Shown here: piece after piece, positions 30,245 through 41,332 of the stretch
Numbering within the stretch: position 1 is the stretch's first letter
Layout of the letters: every line of letters begins with the position of its first letter
Origin: Aradus depressus
Taxonomy: Eukaryota > Arthropoda > Insecta > Hemiptera > Aradidae
Assembly (NCBI GenBank): GCA_963662175.1
Contig: OY759215.1
Span: 10,591,079-10,655,078, forward strand
Direction: 5' to 3'
DNA length: 64,000 bases
Notes under the pieces: model-generated
What the model saw: only the letters and a program-made list of their open reading frames with translations
Told to the model about the DNA's origin: nothing
Database searches by the model: none
Made by a program: the position numbers and the translations under genes

Positions 30245-30526
30245 GTTAGTTATTATGACTCATGCCAGGGCTTTAACTACGAGGTCATATCGCCCACTAC
30301 CAGAGCGCTCTTTATTCACTTTGGTGGACATGAGCCCGACATCCAGGTTTATTCACCTTGGATAATGTAACGAGTACCTGACATCGCACAAGCTCGGGAC
30401 CAAGGCTCAAGGTTTTCTTACTTCCCAGAAAGAGACTAATAAACTTAAAACCCTCAGCCGTATTTTTCGAACCCGCGATTTTGAGCTCAGTAGGCTAGTA
30501 CGCTACCTCTGAGCTACCGGCGCCCT
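30245..30526 (-). mobile_element. SINE family S, internally shortened
   Basis: 'ttagttattatgactcatgc' at the 3' end, body with a ~50-bp loss, head 'ttcgaacccgcgattttg' and 'gagctaccggcgccc'. Confidence 0.9.
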
Positions 30527-30787
30527 TAATTTAAGTAACTTATGTCATGTATATTGTATGTACCTTATTTTAGTTATCGTAAGCAGATTGCTTGAATCAA
30601 TAATTGTATAATTATTATACCAAAAAATGAATTGAATAAACAAAATATTGTTACATTCAAAATGGTGCTTCTGAAATTTCCTTCCTACATTCCATCTTTT
30701 CCAGTGAACACGCACACACACCTCATTCGTGTGAGCATTAATTGGTCTCATTGAGTGATTCTTGATTTTACAACCTTTACCACCCGA
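30527..30787. other. Unassigned AT-rich sequence
   Basis: Nothing recognised. Confidence 0.4.
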
Positions 30788-31265
30788 GCTATACGAAATA
30801 TAGGGCGAATCACCGGAATTTTATGTGAAAAGGAAAAGTCGTTGGTGACGAATTAATCAATTACGTTTTCGCTCTTTTTCAAAGCCAATCGACCGTTTGG
30901 ACTAAAATTCAATATTTGATTTACATAGTGGCTTCTGATTCCTCACCCCCCTTCGGTCGATTCCGCTGAAAATGAATAGGTGTCGTCCTTATAGGTCTTT
31001 GAATTATCATATGAAATTTCGTGTCAAAACATTCATTTACAACGACAGTTATTGAAGTTTTTGTGTTAAGCCACCCCTAATCCACTTTCCCTTAGGCCAA
31101 TTTGGATTAAAATCAACAGATATCGTCCTTAGTGGGCTTAAAATTCACGTATGAAATTTCATTTCAATACTTTCATTCAAGCCTCGCCCCCAATCGACCA
31201 ATACACAAGTTATGGATTGTCTGTGAACACAACTCCTGATAGAATGAATGTATCGACAAGCTAGG
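30788..31265 (+). mobile_element. Family H element, rearranged
   Basis: Head-like 'ggcgaatcaccgg' and 'gttggtgacgaattaat', two body units ('gtcgattccgctgaaaatg', 'aagccacccctaatccac'), then a short minus-oriented piece ('gtgaacacaactcctgatag', 'aatgaatgtatcgac') at 31210-31265. Confidence 0.7.
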
Positions 31266-31924
31266 CAGTGTTTTGATATGATATTATCAATAAACAGAAT
31301 ATATTCTCTGCAATTAAAACTCAGATATAATTACAAACAAAATGGGTCCACTCAAGAGAATAATAATAATAACATTTATTGACGGGACTGACCCCAATAT
31401 ACAATTTGTTAAGTATACTTATTTAAATTACCTTAAAAATAAAAAATATAAATATATTTACATTACCTCTGTGGAAGGAAAACAATAGTTAAGATGGAAC
31501 ATACCTATTATAATAATATAATAAAATTTAATTGAAAATAAAAGCTTCAATGCTAACATATCAAACATATTTAAACAAAAATATTAAATATATTAAAAAA
31601 TTTAATACAAAAAGAATACAATAAGAAAAAATTAATAAGACAAATTTTATGAAAGAATGTACATAAACTAAAATATAACTAGGTAATAACCACGATAATA
31701 CTACCCATTATAATTTAAAAAATAATATAATAAAATAAATAGAAGAGAAGGGGAAGAAAATATAACAAAAACAATATGTACAGAAAATAAATTAAATTGT
31801 AGAAAATAATTTATGTAATGTTAATATTTATTACGAAAAAGGGGAAATAAATAAAAATTACTGAACATAAAGTTTTATAAGTAATAAAATATTGCAAAGT
31901 TGCCATAAGATAAATTTTTATACG
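31266..31924 (-). other. AT-rich segment, possible LINE 3' UTR on the minus strand
   Basis: Read on the minus strand it contains 'gggactgac' wording reversed ('cagtcccgtcaataaatg') followed by a TTA-repeat tail at 31363-31375. A (TTA)n/(TAA)n end is typical of some I/CR1-type non-LTR elements. The rest is A-rich with no frame. Confidence 0.35.
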
Positions 31925-32172
31925 TGTTTCCATAATTCCATAAAGAAGACATATATTGATTCTCAGAGGAATGAGCCGATGAGAGGAGGGGAGCTCGACT
32001 CAACATTTAGTTTGAGGATTCAGTCCCCCCCCTCCCCCCCCCCCCCCCCATTATGTAGGTCAACTATCGATATTTAGCCCTAACTGTCGATTGGTTTTGG
32101 AGGGAGAGCGAACATTTATTTGATTAATTCGTGTTGGGGAAGTACATTACTAGTTAATCACCGATCACGTTT
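31925..32172 (-). mobile_element. Family H fragment with head
   Basis: 'ttgattctcagaggaatgag', a C run, 'ctaactgtcgattggttttg', and the head 'gttggggaagtacatta' followed by 'gttaatcaccgatcacg'. Confidence 0.75.
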
Positions 32173-32604
32173 TTGTCACCCCTCAGCTACTAAACACGTT
32201 TTTACATTTTCCCTTGGAGACTAAAAGAGAATTGTCAATTAAATCCCGCAAATTTCCCAAGCTTATCATGAAGGCCTGCTATCACGAAAGCTCACGTTCT
32301 GTAAATGGGGAATAATTTATCAATTTTGAAAAGAAAAAAAAATTATGAGGCTTTCAATGGCGTGATAAGCTGTTGAATACAGTCATAGTGTGACACATTG
32401 GCTGATAACTTGGGACTATTTTAGACTGTCCGATAGGCTTTTATAGGAAGGCTATATCCTATTTAGATAAAACATAATCACATCACATTATCTGAAAACT
32501 TAGGTACAATTTACCTTTATCTACTAGAGGTAATCATTGTAAACATTCTACTGCTTCGTCAATTGCTTACCTACCATTCTATATTATTTCCCAGCTGTAC
32601 GAAG
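32173..32604. other. Unassigned AT-rich sequence
   Basis: Nothing recognised. Confidence 0.4.
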
Positions 32605-32865
32605 CACATATATGAAGAGTTGAAAGCCATAGTGGTTTAAGTCAATTTTTTTGTATTCTTGACTTATTTCTTTTATGAAATTTTTATAGGCATAACTGCC
32701 GAGAGAAAGAGTGAAGTAAGTCCTAGTTTACTTTAAGCCGACAGAATGCAACATTTTCTAGACATGTGAACGGAACAGCTATTTTGATACCAGTAATAGT
32801 TGTGTGAGTCTGACATATCCAGTGACTTGCACCATTATGGCTTTCAACCCTTCATATGTGGGCGA
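32605..32865. mobile_element. Small inverted-repeat element
   Basis: 'catatatgaagagttgaaag' plus 'ccatagtg' on the left and 'cattatggctttcaaccc' plus 'ttcatatgtg' on the right are reverse complements of about 28 bp, enclosing about 195 bp of unique sequence. This is miniature-element-like; no target duplication was verified. Confidence 0.6.
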
Positions 32866-33274
32866 TTCTGAAATTAAAAGAAATTTGAGGAGGTAAAAAA
32901 AAAATGAAAATAAAAATAAAATAAACAAAACTAATACATTTTCCACTTCAAAAAAAGGTCAAAGAAAAATATTTTTTCTAAAAAAAAACAGTTTTCTAAT
33001 TTTGCTGAACACGGAGGTTACGTTTGCAGCCATGGAGTTTACAACATTAAATGTTAATATAGTATTAAATAAAAACATTAGAATAAGTAATTTAAAATTC
33101 TATCGAAGTCATATCTAAGTTATGAAAGATTACATATGAATAAATGTCTTAATAAGTCTATTAAATACTAGAAAAGTCAATTTTTTAAAGTTTAGCTCAC
33201 ATCATTTTGTATTTTGCAAAATTTTCAGAAAACCTATAATGGCCTCTGATGTTCAGTATTGGTTGCTGCATATA
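32866..33274. other. Unassigned AT-rich sequence
   Basis: No supported feature. Confidence 0.4.
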
Positions 33275-33535
33275 TGGAGGATATGTAATCGAACAAAAAT
33301 TCGATGCGGATATTACAGCGGAATTGCTTGTTTTACCGACCTCCTGATTTCAAAAATGAAAATAATGTGTTTGTCTGTGAGCACGAAAACTCCTGATTCA
33401 ATGTATCAATCAACACGAAATTTTATATCTATAGTAAGAAACCTCCAAGGACGACATCTATTAATTTTCAGAGGAATTAGCCGAAGAGGAGGGGGGACCA
33501 TTGAGAGCTCAACTCAAAAATCTCAATGACTAAGC
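33275..33535 (-). mobile_element. Family H fragment, 3' half
   Basis: 'aacaaaaattcgatgcggat', 'gtctgtgagcacgaaaactc', 'aattttcagaggaattagcc' and 'tctcaatgac'. The terminal hairpin is missing. A plus-strand frame over it (33239-33529) is a shadow. Confidence 0.75.
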
Positions 33536-33865
33536 TTTCCTCATTTATTTTAAAATGTTTGAAGATTCCCAAAATTCTGTGTTTGCTGATGCCAAAAACA
33601 TCTAATAATGTCTGGCAGAAAACTCTTATTAAGTATTCTACCTGGTTTTCAATGTGAAATGTCAGACAGAGTGTTCTGGGCACCGGAATTGCTTCTTTTT
33701 TTGGGAGTGATTTTTTTACGTACTTACAAAGAAAGGTTATCTTGATGCTGCTTTGTTGGATTCTCATAGAAACCTTGGTGGAAAATGTTTAGATCTTTCA
33801 TTCTCAAAATGGTACACATTAGGGTTCCCCTGTGATTACAAGTCGGTGCTTTGGGACATCCTTTA
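33536..33865. other. Unassigned sequence
   Basis: A 96-codon minus frame (33477-33767) partly overlaps family H. No motif recognised. Confidence 0.35.
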
Positions 33866-34691
33866 TTAAGGCTAGTACAGACATGCGAGCAACTAACCGA
33901 GCACTGTTCGGCTCGTTTTCAGTTTTCAACGAACACACTCCAAGCCGACCAGCGACGAGCCGAGCATTTGGATGCTCCACAACCATACTAACGAACATAA
34001 CCTGCACAAGTTAACCTGCAGATAACAAATTTACGTTTATTTGTATATCATTTTATTACTATTCAAAATCTTCAATCAGAAAATGCTCAAGGTAGGTAGC
34101 TACTTACGTAATTAATTTACATATTTATAGTACAATTAATACGGATACGAATTTATTATGATACGTAATTTATTTTTACATGTAAATTGTTTAAAATTAA
34201 CACTTTTTTAGGAAAAGTGTTTGAATAATTCCTCCCAAGCATCCAATCTCTTTATTTTATTAAAATGTGATTTGTGTTTTAAATCCCATATGACTGCGTA
34301 CTGCCTCATAGCCTGAGCAAACTGAATTAGAAGCTCCTGAGACCTGTCTTCAGAAGCCATAATAAAATATAATTTATTGAATAATATTTAAATATATATT
34401 TAATTAAAAAAAAAAAAAGAACGTGCACTTCCAAAAACCTAAATATTTGAGAAGGTTATATATTGGTTGTAAACAACAGTGCTCGGGTCAAGTCGGGACG
34501 GTTCGGCTTGGTACCAGTCCACACACACCGCAGCCCGAGCCGAACATTCCTTTGATGGTTCGTCAAAAAACCGACAACAGGTGGAGCAGACCCCGAGCCT
34601 CCCTTGTTCGTCGAGCGCCTGCGCACTATTCCCCAGACATGCGCACTGACTAACGTTCGGCTCGTTGCTCGCGTGTCTATACGCCGCTTTA
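33866..34691 (-). mobile_element. PIF/Harbinger-type DNA transposon, non-autonomous
   Basis: Terminal inverted repeats of 25 bp begin AGGCTAGTACAGACATGC at 33869 and, on the minus strand, AGCGGCGTATAGACACGC ending at 34688; 19 of 25 positions match, including a shared GCGAGCAAC. The direct repeat TTA flanks both sides (33866-33868 and 34689-34691), which is the TWA-type 3-bp target duplication of this superfamily. The interior carries a small MADF/Myb-like frame (34208-34360). Harbinger elements characteristically pair a transposase with a Myb/SANT or MADF-like DNA-binding protein, and only a remnant of the latter survives. Sub-terminal sequence is rich in 'gagccgaac' motifs in both orientations. 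No DDE transposase frame is visible. Confidence 0.8.
34208..34360 (-). pseudogene. MADF/Myb-like DNA-binding domain fragment of the Harbinger element
   Basis: A 50-codon minus-strand frame runs from ATG 34360 to TAA 34208. It reads MASEDRSQELLIQFAQAMRQ, then YAVIWDLKHKSHFNKIKRLD, then AWEELFKHFS. The pattern 'LI..........(I/L)WD......(F/Y).....R..AWEE(L/I)' is the first part of a MADF/trihelix fold: three aromatic-anchored helices that bind DNA. Length is about half that of a full MADF domain (roughly 80-90 residues), and the frame stops just after the second helix. It may be a first exon or a truncated relic. In intact PIF/Harbinger elements the equivalent protein helps the transposase bind DNA and enter the nucleus. 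It lies inside the TIRs, so it belongs to the transposon. Confidence 0.65.
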
Positions 34692-34964
34692 GCTGAATAT
34701 CTGCAACACAAGACAAAAAATCAATAAAGATTTAGAAAAAACAAGAATAATGAAGATATAAAATTAATAATTTACAGTGTTACTATGATAGTGCGAGGTA
34801 CTTACGTCAGCTTCTTGCTTTTATTACATTTCTATATCTCCGGTTGTTTTATTTTTTTTCGCACATTCTCTGGGGTAGTTTCTTCAACATATCTTTCTAT
34901 ATTTTATAATAATATTAAATCATAAGAACAACCTTCAACTCATTTTCTATAAAACAATTGAGGT
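34692..34964. other. Unassigned AT-rich spacer
   Basis: No supported feature. Confidence 0.4.
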
Positions 34965-35105
34965 CTGGCTTTGTAACTAGCCTTCTCAAATATTGATTTT
35001 TAGCCCGAACGGTCCATTAGGGCTTTACAGGAAGAGCGAAAAAGTATTGATTAATTATTGCTGGGAAAGTAGGTACATAGCCGGTGATTTACCGAAGTTT
35101 TTTAC
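34965..35105 (-). mobile_element. Family H head fragment
   Basis: 'tagcccgaacggtccattag', 'attgctgggaaagtagg' and 'catagccggtgatttaccg', the H head in reverse orientation. Confidence 0.65.
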
Positions 35106-35554
35106 TTCTAAGTTGAGGAATGAGGACTTTTTGTGTAACCTTGTAATTTAAACATTTAAAATTAACTTTCTGTTTGTATGACCTTCTCTCAGTCCCAGTG
35201 TTCTGAATAGGCGTCTACATTGCTGGTCATATAGACACAAAATTTGGAACAATTGCTTGTAGGTTTCAGTAGGGGCGTGGTTTCACAATTCGGGAGAAGG
35301 GGTTGTAGTGGGGATCTACTCATAAAATGGCCTATTGTTAAATTCAGGCTTCAAGTCTACAATATTTGTCCAAAACGAGCATTTATTATTAATTTGTTAC
35401 AATTTTTTGGCCTTAGTTACAATAGTCGTACAATTACAATTAGAAAATCCATTTTGGATAAATAATATTATTTGACGGCTCACTTATGTTTTAAAAATAG
35501 TTTTAAATCATTTTAACGCTTGCTAGAATAGCTAAATAACCTAGTGTAGCATCT
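35106..35554. other. Unassigned sequence
   Basis: No repeat recognised. The 73-codon plus frame at 35244-35465 has no motif. Confidence 0.35.
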
Positions 35555-35860
35555 GTTGTCCGATAGAATGAATGTATCGACACGAAATTTGATGTGTGTA
35601 TCCAGAACGACACCTATTGATTCAGCGGTTAATCCCTTCTAATCCCCTCTTTCCTTTAGTCGATTCGGCTGAAATCGATATCCTTAAAGGATTCTGGATA
35701 CACATATTAAATGTTGTGTAGATACATTATATATCGGGAGTATTCGCAGATTTTCGGAACTAGGTGTCAAAAAACGTGAAATTCCGGTGAAAACTCAACA
35801 TTGAATTTCTGACTGATTACATAGCTTCCCCTATACATTGTATAGCTGGGAAATAAATAA
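35555..35860 (+). mobile_element. Family H fragments in both orientations
   Basis: A short minus piece ('gatagaatgaatgtatcgac') joins a plus-oriented body and tail ('agtcgattcggctgaaatcg', 'gaaattccggtgaaaactc', 'agcttcccctatacattgta', 'tagctgggaaataaa'). Confidence 0.7.
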
Positions 35861-36724
35861 AAAAATAGGAAAAGTTATAAAACATTTAGCCTCCCAACCC
35901 AAATATCAACCTGAGAGACAGACAAGAGGTGGATGACCAAGGTAGTTTTTTTGAGTTGAACCTTCCTCATCCTTCGCCCTTATTTCTTCATTTTTCTCCT
36001 TTCTTGTACGTAATTAACTGAGAAAAAGAGACTAAAAAGGGGGAAAAAAAACGTTCAATCTTGTTTTACTTTATTGTTTACTTTTAGTATAAACGAAAAA
36101 ATCTTTAAAAGGGACTTAAAAAACTTCAAAGGACTCTTTAAGATTTGTTGATTCCTTCTTACTTTGAGCTCAGCAACATTCAATTTGAAAAAAGACTCAA
36201 GGAACATTATCAAACCAAATAACGAGGCGTAATATTTAGCTTCCTTCACCAACTGTGTTTGTCTTTAATTTATTTTAAAACAATTTTGTTTAATAGAAAT
36301 TGTAAAAATTTTCATTTTTCTGAAATCATTTTTAGTCGGTGGTTTGAATGTATTTGTATTACTGAATGAATTGAAGCCCGGGCATGAGTCACAAATCAAA
36401 TGACACACCTGTGAACGAACGATTTTGTCTTGGTCCCGGCCATTAGCATAGTATATCCATGTATTTTAAACCCTCCATTCCGGATCCCGTCCTAACCGGA
36501 CGCGGACACAGAACTTGGGAACTCCCAATGCAGACAGAAAAGTTTAAGTTCAAATAAAAAAATATTCAAAGGTTCACTCTTATGTTGACCCTACGTTGAA
36601 AAGTTACTGAAACGATATGAAGGACGTTTTCAGGGAAAAAATGAGGAAGAAGTGGAAGGGTGTTTGCTCACTTGATCAGCTTAACCTCCTCCTTACCGCA
36701 ATCTCTACTTTCTCAGATACGATA
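35861..36724. other. Mostly unassigned, with a SINE tail scrap
   Basis: Contains a 19-bp SINE family S 3'-end scrap on the plus strand at 36374-36392 ('aagcccgggcatgagtcac') and a GC-richer patch near 36425-36530. The minus frame at 36055-36252 is unsupported. Confidence 0.35.
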
Positions 36725-36810
36725 TAGTCAATTGTTTTTGTTCTCCTCCAAAACCAATCGAGCGTTTAGGCTAAAAATCAATAGTTTACTTACATACGGG
36801 CTTTTCTTTG
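36725..36810 (+). mobile_element. Family H fragment (5' body)
   Basis: 'ctcctccaaaaccaatcgag', 'cgtttaggctaaaaatcaat' and 'acttacatacgggctttt'. Confidence 0.6.
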
Positions 36811-36819
36811 TTATTAGAT

Positions 36820-36945
36820 GATGTTTTTTGTGGATTTTTTGATGATGGAGCAACTTCGAAAGCCGGCTGGCAAAAATTAATAAAATCTGTGAGAGGTCAG
36901 ACTATATGTAATTTACAATCTGTGAATTCCATGATTTTCAAAATG
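36820..36945. mobile_element. Half copy of the long foldback family
   Basis: 'tttgatgatgga', 'gaaagccggctggcaaaaat' and 'aatctgtgagaggtcagact' match the right arm of the foldback element at 57526-57972. The left arm is absent. Confidence 0.7.
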
Positions 36946-36987
36946 TTTCCAAGAATATATTGACCGTACTACAAAAACCTGAAAAAA

Positions 36988-37208
36988 CCGTGAGCACATC
37001 GTCCTTCAGATTGGAAGTTTATCGATGGTCCCGATCCTGTGCGATGTCAAGGACCCCTAATCCTAGGTAAATGAATATACCTGGGTAGGCAAAATTAAGG
37101 ACTCCCACAGTAGAGTCGGGCTCATGTACCAGAGTGATGAAATAGCGCTCTGGTAGTTGGCGATATTACCTCGTAGTTAAAGCCAGGGCATGAGTCATAA
37201 TAACTATT
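36988..37208 (+). mobile_element. SINE family S, head missing
   Basis: 'gtgagcacatcgtccttcag', 'atacctgggtaggcaaaatt' and 'catgagtcataataactatt'. This copy keeps 'acctgggtagg', the same word as in array monomer A. Confidence 0.88.
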
Positions 37209-37384
37209 ATTAAAAATCATGTGACGTGGTAACTAACAGTCAAACTAGAATAATGGCGAAACGTTAACACAATTAATATAAGTATGTTTTGGGAAGATCG
37301 AAGGCCACATTTTTTTTTTTTCCAAACAACATGTATGAAGATTTACAATTATTGCAAATGCCTACTTATTTTTGAACCATTGTA

Positions 37385-37690
37385 AATTTTGTATCGATAC
37401 ATTAATTATATCGGATTTTTAAGTCTCTCCATTCGATGGACACAATGACAGTTATTAAAGCTTTTGTGTTAAGCCACACCTAAATCTCCCCCCTCTCTTC
37501 TGCCGATTTGACTGACAATCAATAGGTGTCGTCCACATAAGGTTCTGGATACTACGTAACATAAAATTTCCAGTCGATACGAGTCGTTACACACAAACTT
37601 TTCTTTTGATTGGAAAACATGAAATTCCGTTGAAAAAAAAACATCGAAATTCTGACCGATTATATACTTCGTATAGCTGGAGAAGTAAAA
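37385..37690 (+). mobile_element. Family H 3' part
   Basis: Two body pieces ('aagccacacctaaatctccc', 'gatttgactgacaatcaata'), then 'gaaattccgttgaaaaa', 'ttctgaccgattatatactt' and the tail 'cgtatagctggagaagtaaa'. Confidence 0.78.
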
Positions 37691-37772
37691 CAAGTAAGTT
37701 AGAATATTAAGGTTACAAAAATAAAACTTGGTGCCGGCATTATTCTAGATCAACATTAATGTGCTACATAAA

Positions 37773-37866
37773 GGTTCATAGTGACCAGAAGAAGGGACGT
37801 GGAAGCGTCCCGAAATATTGTCAAAAAAGAAAAAGCTCTGAAAAAAAAATGCTGGAAAAAATCAAC
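37773..37866. mobile_element. Half copy of the foldback element seen at 60144
   Basis: 'gttcatagtgaccagaagaa', 'gaagcgtcccgaaatattgt' and 'gctggaaaaaatcaac'. Same family as 23888-24012. Confidence 0.65.
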
Positions 37867-38444
37867 ATGGCGACATTAAATCCCGATAATGGTTGATCTT
37901 GGCTGGAGCAGTGTCCCCTGCAATGCGCACGCTGTTGCGGATGTCTCACGTCAACTCCACTTTAATTTTCAGATTATTGTTTTAAATACATTTTTTTTTT
38001 TCTTCCCTTGTTATTTTTTCTTATTTATTTTTATTTTTTCAGAATATTCTGTTAAACGTTTTTATTCCAATTTGAACTAATATCCAAGCACAATTTGCTC
38101 ATTTAGAATACGTTTTTTGATAGGAATAAAGTAATGTGAAGATGCTATTAATGATCGAATAGTTTTTTTTATTTCTCTCTCTCTTTCAAAAAAAAAAAAA
38201 GTTTCTTTCGGATATCCGATTTGCGATTTTCTTCTGGATATGTCTGCTACAAAAGTCTATTATGGTACACTCTATCGAAAAATAGCCTATTACAAAAAAG
38301 TCCCTTATTAAACCGTCTATTATCAGATCTGTGATGGGAGCGTAGCCAAAGCTATAAGCAGCCATGCAAAAATAGAACCGCTATAGTGGTACATCTATGA
38401 TTGAATAAATATAATATATAAATAATGTAAAGTATAAAATCTTA
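37867..38444. other. Unassigned AT-rich sequence
   Basis: No supported feature. 'ggagcgtagccaaagc' near 38340 matches the island at 25380-25690. Confidence 0.35.
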
Positions 38445-38542
38445 AATCATCAGGGTACAAAATAAATCTATATTAAATGATCAGGGTACAAAATAAATCT
38501 ATATTAAATCATCAGGGTACAAAATAAATCTATATTAAATCA
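38445..38542. repeat. 31-bp tandem repeat, three copies
   Basis: 'tcagggtacaaaataaatct' plus 'atattaaatca' repeats at 38450, 38481 and 38512. Confidence 0.93.
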
Positions 38543-38763
38543 ATCATAATTTTCATGCAAAAATTCATATTCAAATATTCACTTGGTTTTTAGGCAATAG
38601 GATGCCGTTTACGTTTCTAACTAATCAAAAAAAAAAAGTTTACATTTTCCCGTTTACCATAATTGAAGCTAATTTCAAAAATTTAGGACTAAATGATCAA
38701 AACGTTGTTAATTGAGGAACGAATAATTTATATTAAGAATCTAATCATACAATTAGTTTGTTT

Positions 38764-38905
38764 TTGTGACTGGGTTTTTAACTACGAGGTCATATTGCCT
38801 ACTGTCACTGTGTCCCGCTCTTTCGTCACTTTGGTGGACCTAAGCCTCTATTGTGGGAGTCCAACATTCTGCCTATCCAGGTTATTTACGTAGGGTAGCT
38901 GGTGT
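38764..38905 (-). mobile_element. SINE family S 3' fragment
   Basis: 'gtttttaactacgaggtcat', 'cgctctttcgtcactttgg' and 'gtgggagtccaacattctgc'. Only the 3' third remains. Confidence 0.8.
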
Positions 38906-39103
38906 GGTAGATCACACTTCCTGTGATAGCACAGTAGGAACGAAAACCGGTTTTGGTGTATAAAATAAACATTGGCAGGACTCTAGACTCAATCGAGTCC
39001 TACCTACGTCTCAATTATTACGCACACTTTTTTCAGATATGTATATAGGTATTATTTATATCTCAGGAATATTATAAATCTCTCTAGGTATATATATATA
39101 CCT

Positions 39104-39680
39104 CTATTTCAATCCGTTGCCGAGATATGATTTTTTAAAGGTTTTTTCGAGAAAACCACGTTTTTTGCCATCAAGTCCCACATTTCTCCCCTTTAAATCA
39201 AATCTCAACTTTTGACCACATTTTCGGAATCAGCGTTACATTTCCTATCAGACTAGTGTACTTTCAATTTTGAAAATCACCAACTTAGAACCGAAATAAC
39301 AGCTAAAACGTTAACTTTCTAGAAAAATTAAAATTTCGGGAAAGACTTCCACGTCAACTACTTTCCCGCTCAAGAACCGCTTCAACCGTCCAGGGGGCTA
39401 GAAAACTTGCAAATTTAATCAGATTTCTATTGATATGGACAACTTTGCGATTCCGTATCGATTTCATGGAGAAATTTAAGGCTGAATGCGAAAAAACGTG
39501 ATGGTAATCAAATCTAAAGAGGACAAATGCAATTTTTTTAAATCTAGAGATCATAAGTGTGGTCAGTTCAGGTCTCACAATAACAAGAGTGGGGAAATGT
39601 GGGACTTGATGGCAAAAACGTGGTTTTCTCGAAAAAACCTTTAAAAAATCATATCTTGACAACGGATTCAAATAGAAAGG
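39104..39680. mobile_element. Long inverted-repeat element (~88-bp arms)
   Basis: Left arm 39104-39193 ('tttcaatccgttgccgagat', 'tttttcgagaaaaccacg', 'gccatcaagtcccacattt') and right arm 39591-39680 ('gggaaatgtgggacttgatg', 'cgtggttttctcgaaaaaac') are near-perfect reverse complements. Weaker homology extends inward (gaccacatt). The interior (39200-39590) is unique, with a minus frame of 122 codons (39354-39722) that runs into the arm and shows no known domain. Just outside lies 'gaatcaccctgtatatatg', a phrase common at ends of insect repeats. It is a foldback-type DNA element or a head-to-head insertion pair. Confidence 0.75.
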
Positions 39681-40004
39681 TGCGGTTGGCGGCATTCTAC
39701 TCCATTTTCGGTCTAGTTTCATCCAATTTTTTTTTAAAGTTACAAGGGAATCACCCTGTATATATGAGGAAGAGGTGGGGGGGAGGGGGGACAGAAGTTG
39801 TCACAATTCTATTTTAGATAAAGGAAAATACCAGAGATTTCATTCAGTGGGGCTCGGTGGATGTAAGCTGGCGGGTGTAGGGTAGTCCGCATAGCCTAGT
39901 TCCAAGAATTCAACCTTTCCCCTTGCTTCACTTTCTGCAAACGATGTCGACGATACGATTCTATTGAACATACTTGAACGTACAAGATGTCATTCTATTC
40001 AGAG

Positions 40005-40145
40005 TAAATCTATCTACATGATGACTACTGGCGTTTTTTCATTTAAATTTTCATCTACGATTGTTTGTCATCTGACCACAGAAATAATTTTTTCACAACA
40101 ATATTGATAACTTTCTTGATAAGTGTGTTCCGAAATAGATTAAAA
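40005..40145. mobile_element. Partial copy of the inverted-repeat family at 29079
   Basis: 'gactactggcgttttttc', 'gtcatctgaccacagaaata' and 'tcacaacaatattgataact' correspond to the interior and right arm of 29079-29300. Confidence 0.65.
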
Positions 40146-40739
40146 CTAAAATTAAACCAGGAAATTGGTATTATGGGACTTTCCTCACTTTAGTTTCCTT
40201 TCGCTTTAATTAAGAATAAATTGTCAGGAAAAATGGAATATTATGTTAAGGCGCGCCCCACCACAATTCTACTCATCAGGTAACAAGAGTTGCAGTCAGG
40301 CATCTAACCAGAACCGTAGGCACATAGTAAGGTTTCCATCAGGTTCGAAACCTGACCGGTAAAACACCGGATAGTGTGAAAGGAAACTTAGGGGTCACTA
40401 AAAACAGAAAATATGATGGAAATGAGCAAATAATTGCAATAGGTATATCAAAAAATACTTTATTATTGATGCGAGTGTTGCGTGCTACAAAAGTATGTTC
40501 TGACCGGACGATCATTATCCTTATCTGTAATACTATCCTCCATTAGGCTAGTTTTACTCTTTCGTTAATCTGCTTCTGTCATGATGTGTATTGATAGACG
40601 ATTTTTAAATGAGTTTGATCTGATTGGAGATGGAATTATGTTTATTTAATAGAAATTAGCTGCTAAATGCAACCTTATTATTGCTATTTGTGTCGGGTGC
40701 ACCTCGGTGTGCAACATCACCCGTCGTGTCTGTAGAGAG
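40146..40739. other. Unassigned sequence
   Basis: Contains a self-complementary 'caggttcgaaacctgacc' at about 40340-40358, which resembles a B box, but no A box or tRNA fold could be read. Otherwise AT-rich. Confidence 0.35.
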
Positions 40740-41210
40740 AGCTCGGGATCTGACTAGTGCTTAGAGTGAGGTTATGGTGGGCCGGGGGCGACCACAGCTC
40801 GTCACACCACTATTTTTCGCTGCCAGGGCTAGACGTAAGGGCTCATCGATATCTGCTTCTAAAGCCATATTGCGTCTATAGTAGTAAGAGGCAACAGCAC
40901 CATCCAAGACCAAGTCTATGGGTGGAGTTCCGACCAGTACTTGTAGCGTAGCCGTAGAGACAGTTCGATAAGCTCTTGTAACCCTTAAAAGGGCTGCTCT
41001 CTGGGCTTGCAACAGAATCAAGCGCTGCCGTTTCATGGAACGATGCCACCAACCAGCAGCAGAGTAGCCGAGGCTGTTGTCCTTTCTTCAATGGCTACAA
41101 CGTCCGGCGTCGCTTTCAGTCCCGGCGCAATTCGCACCCTTAGGTACGTAATCACAGCCGGGCTCTCAACATTTAACCATCGAACAGCGTCCTTATTTAC
41201 GTAGAACTTG
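40740..41210 (-). pseudogene. R1-clade LINE reverse-transcriptase C-terminal fragment
   Basis: The minus frame 40761-41036 contains LLRVTRAYRTVSTATLQVLV and GTPPIDLVL. This matches the region after the RT domain of R1-like elements ('R...AYRT.S..A..VLAG.PPI.L'), which is strongly diagnostic. Upstream on the minus strand (41040-41200), AVITYLRVRIAPGLKATPDV resembles the 'YLGV.LD..L.F..H' block in the same general order, with deletions between. The island is GC-rich (about 50 percent) against AT-rich flanks, another sign of a retroelement. Overlapping frames on both strands are shadows. The element is truncated on both sides. Confidence 0.75.
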
Positions 41211-41332
41211 AAACATGAAATAAGAGAAACAATTATTTTGTTATTATTATGTTAAATAGATTTTATTAAACGCAGTTTTCAATATGTGAGGGGCCATAGG
41301 AACAGAGACTTAGAACGTTTGGACTTGGCATT

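Noticed and set aside
34439..34716. Three overlapping frames at the right end of the Harbinger-type element
   Set aside because: They lie in the sub-terminal motif-rich region and TIR, on both strands at once, with no protein similarity that I recognise.
40340..40358. Extra SINE or tRNA B box (caggttcgaaacctgacc)
   Set aside because: It is a perfect palindrome with no A box at the right distance and no dispersed relatives in the window.
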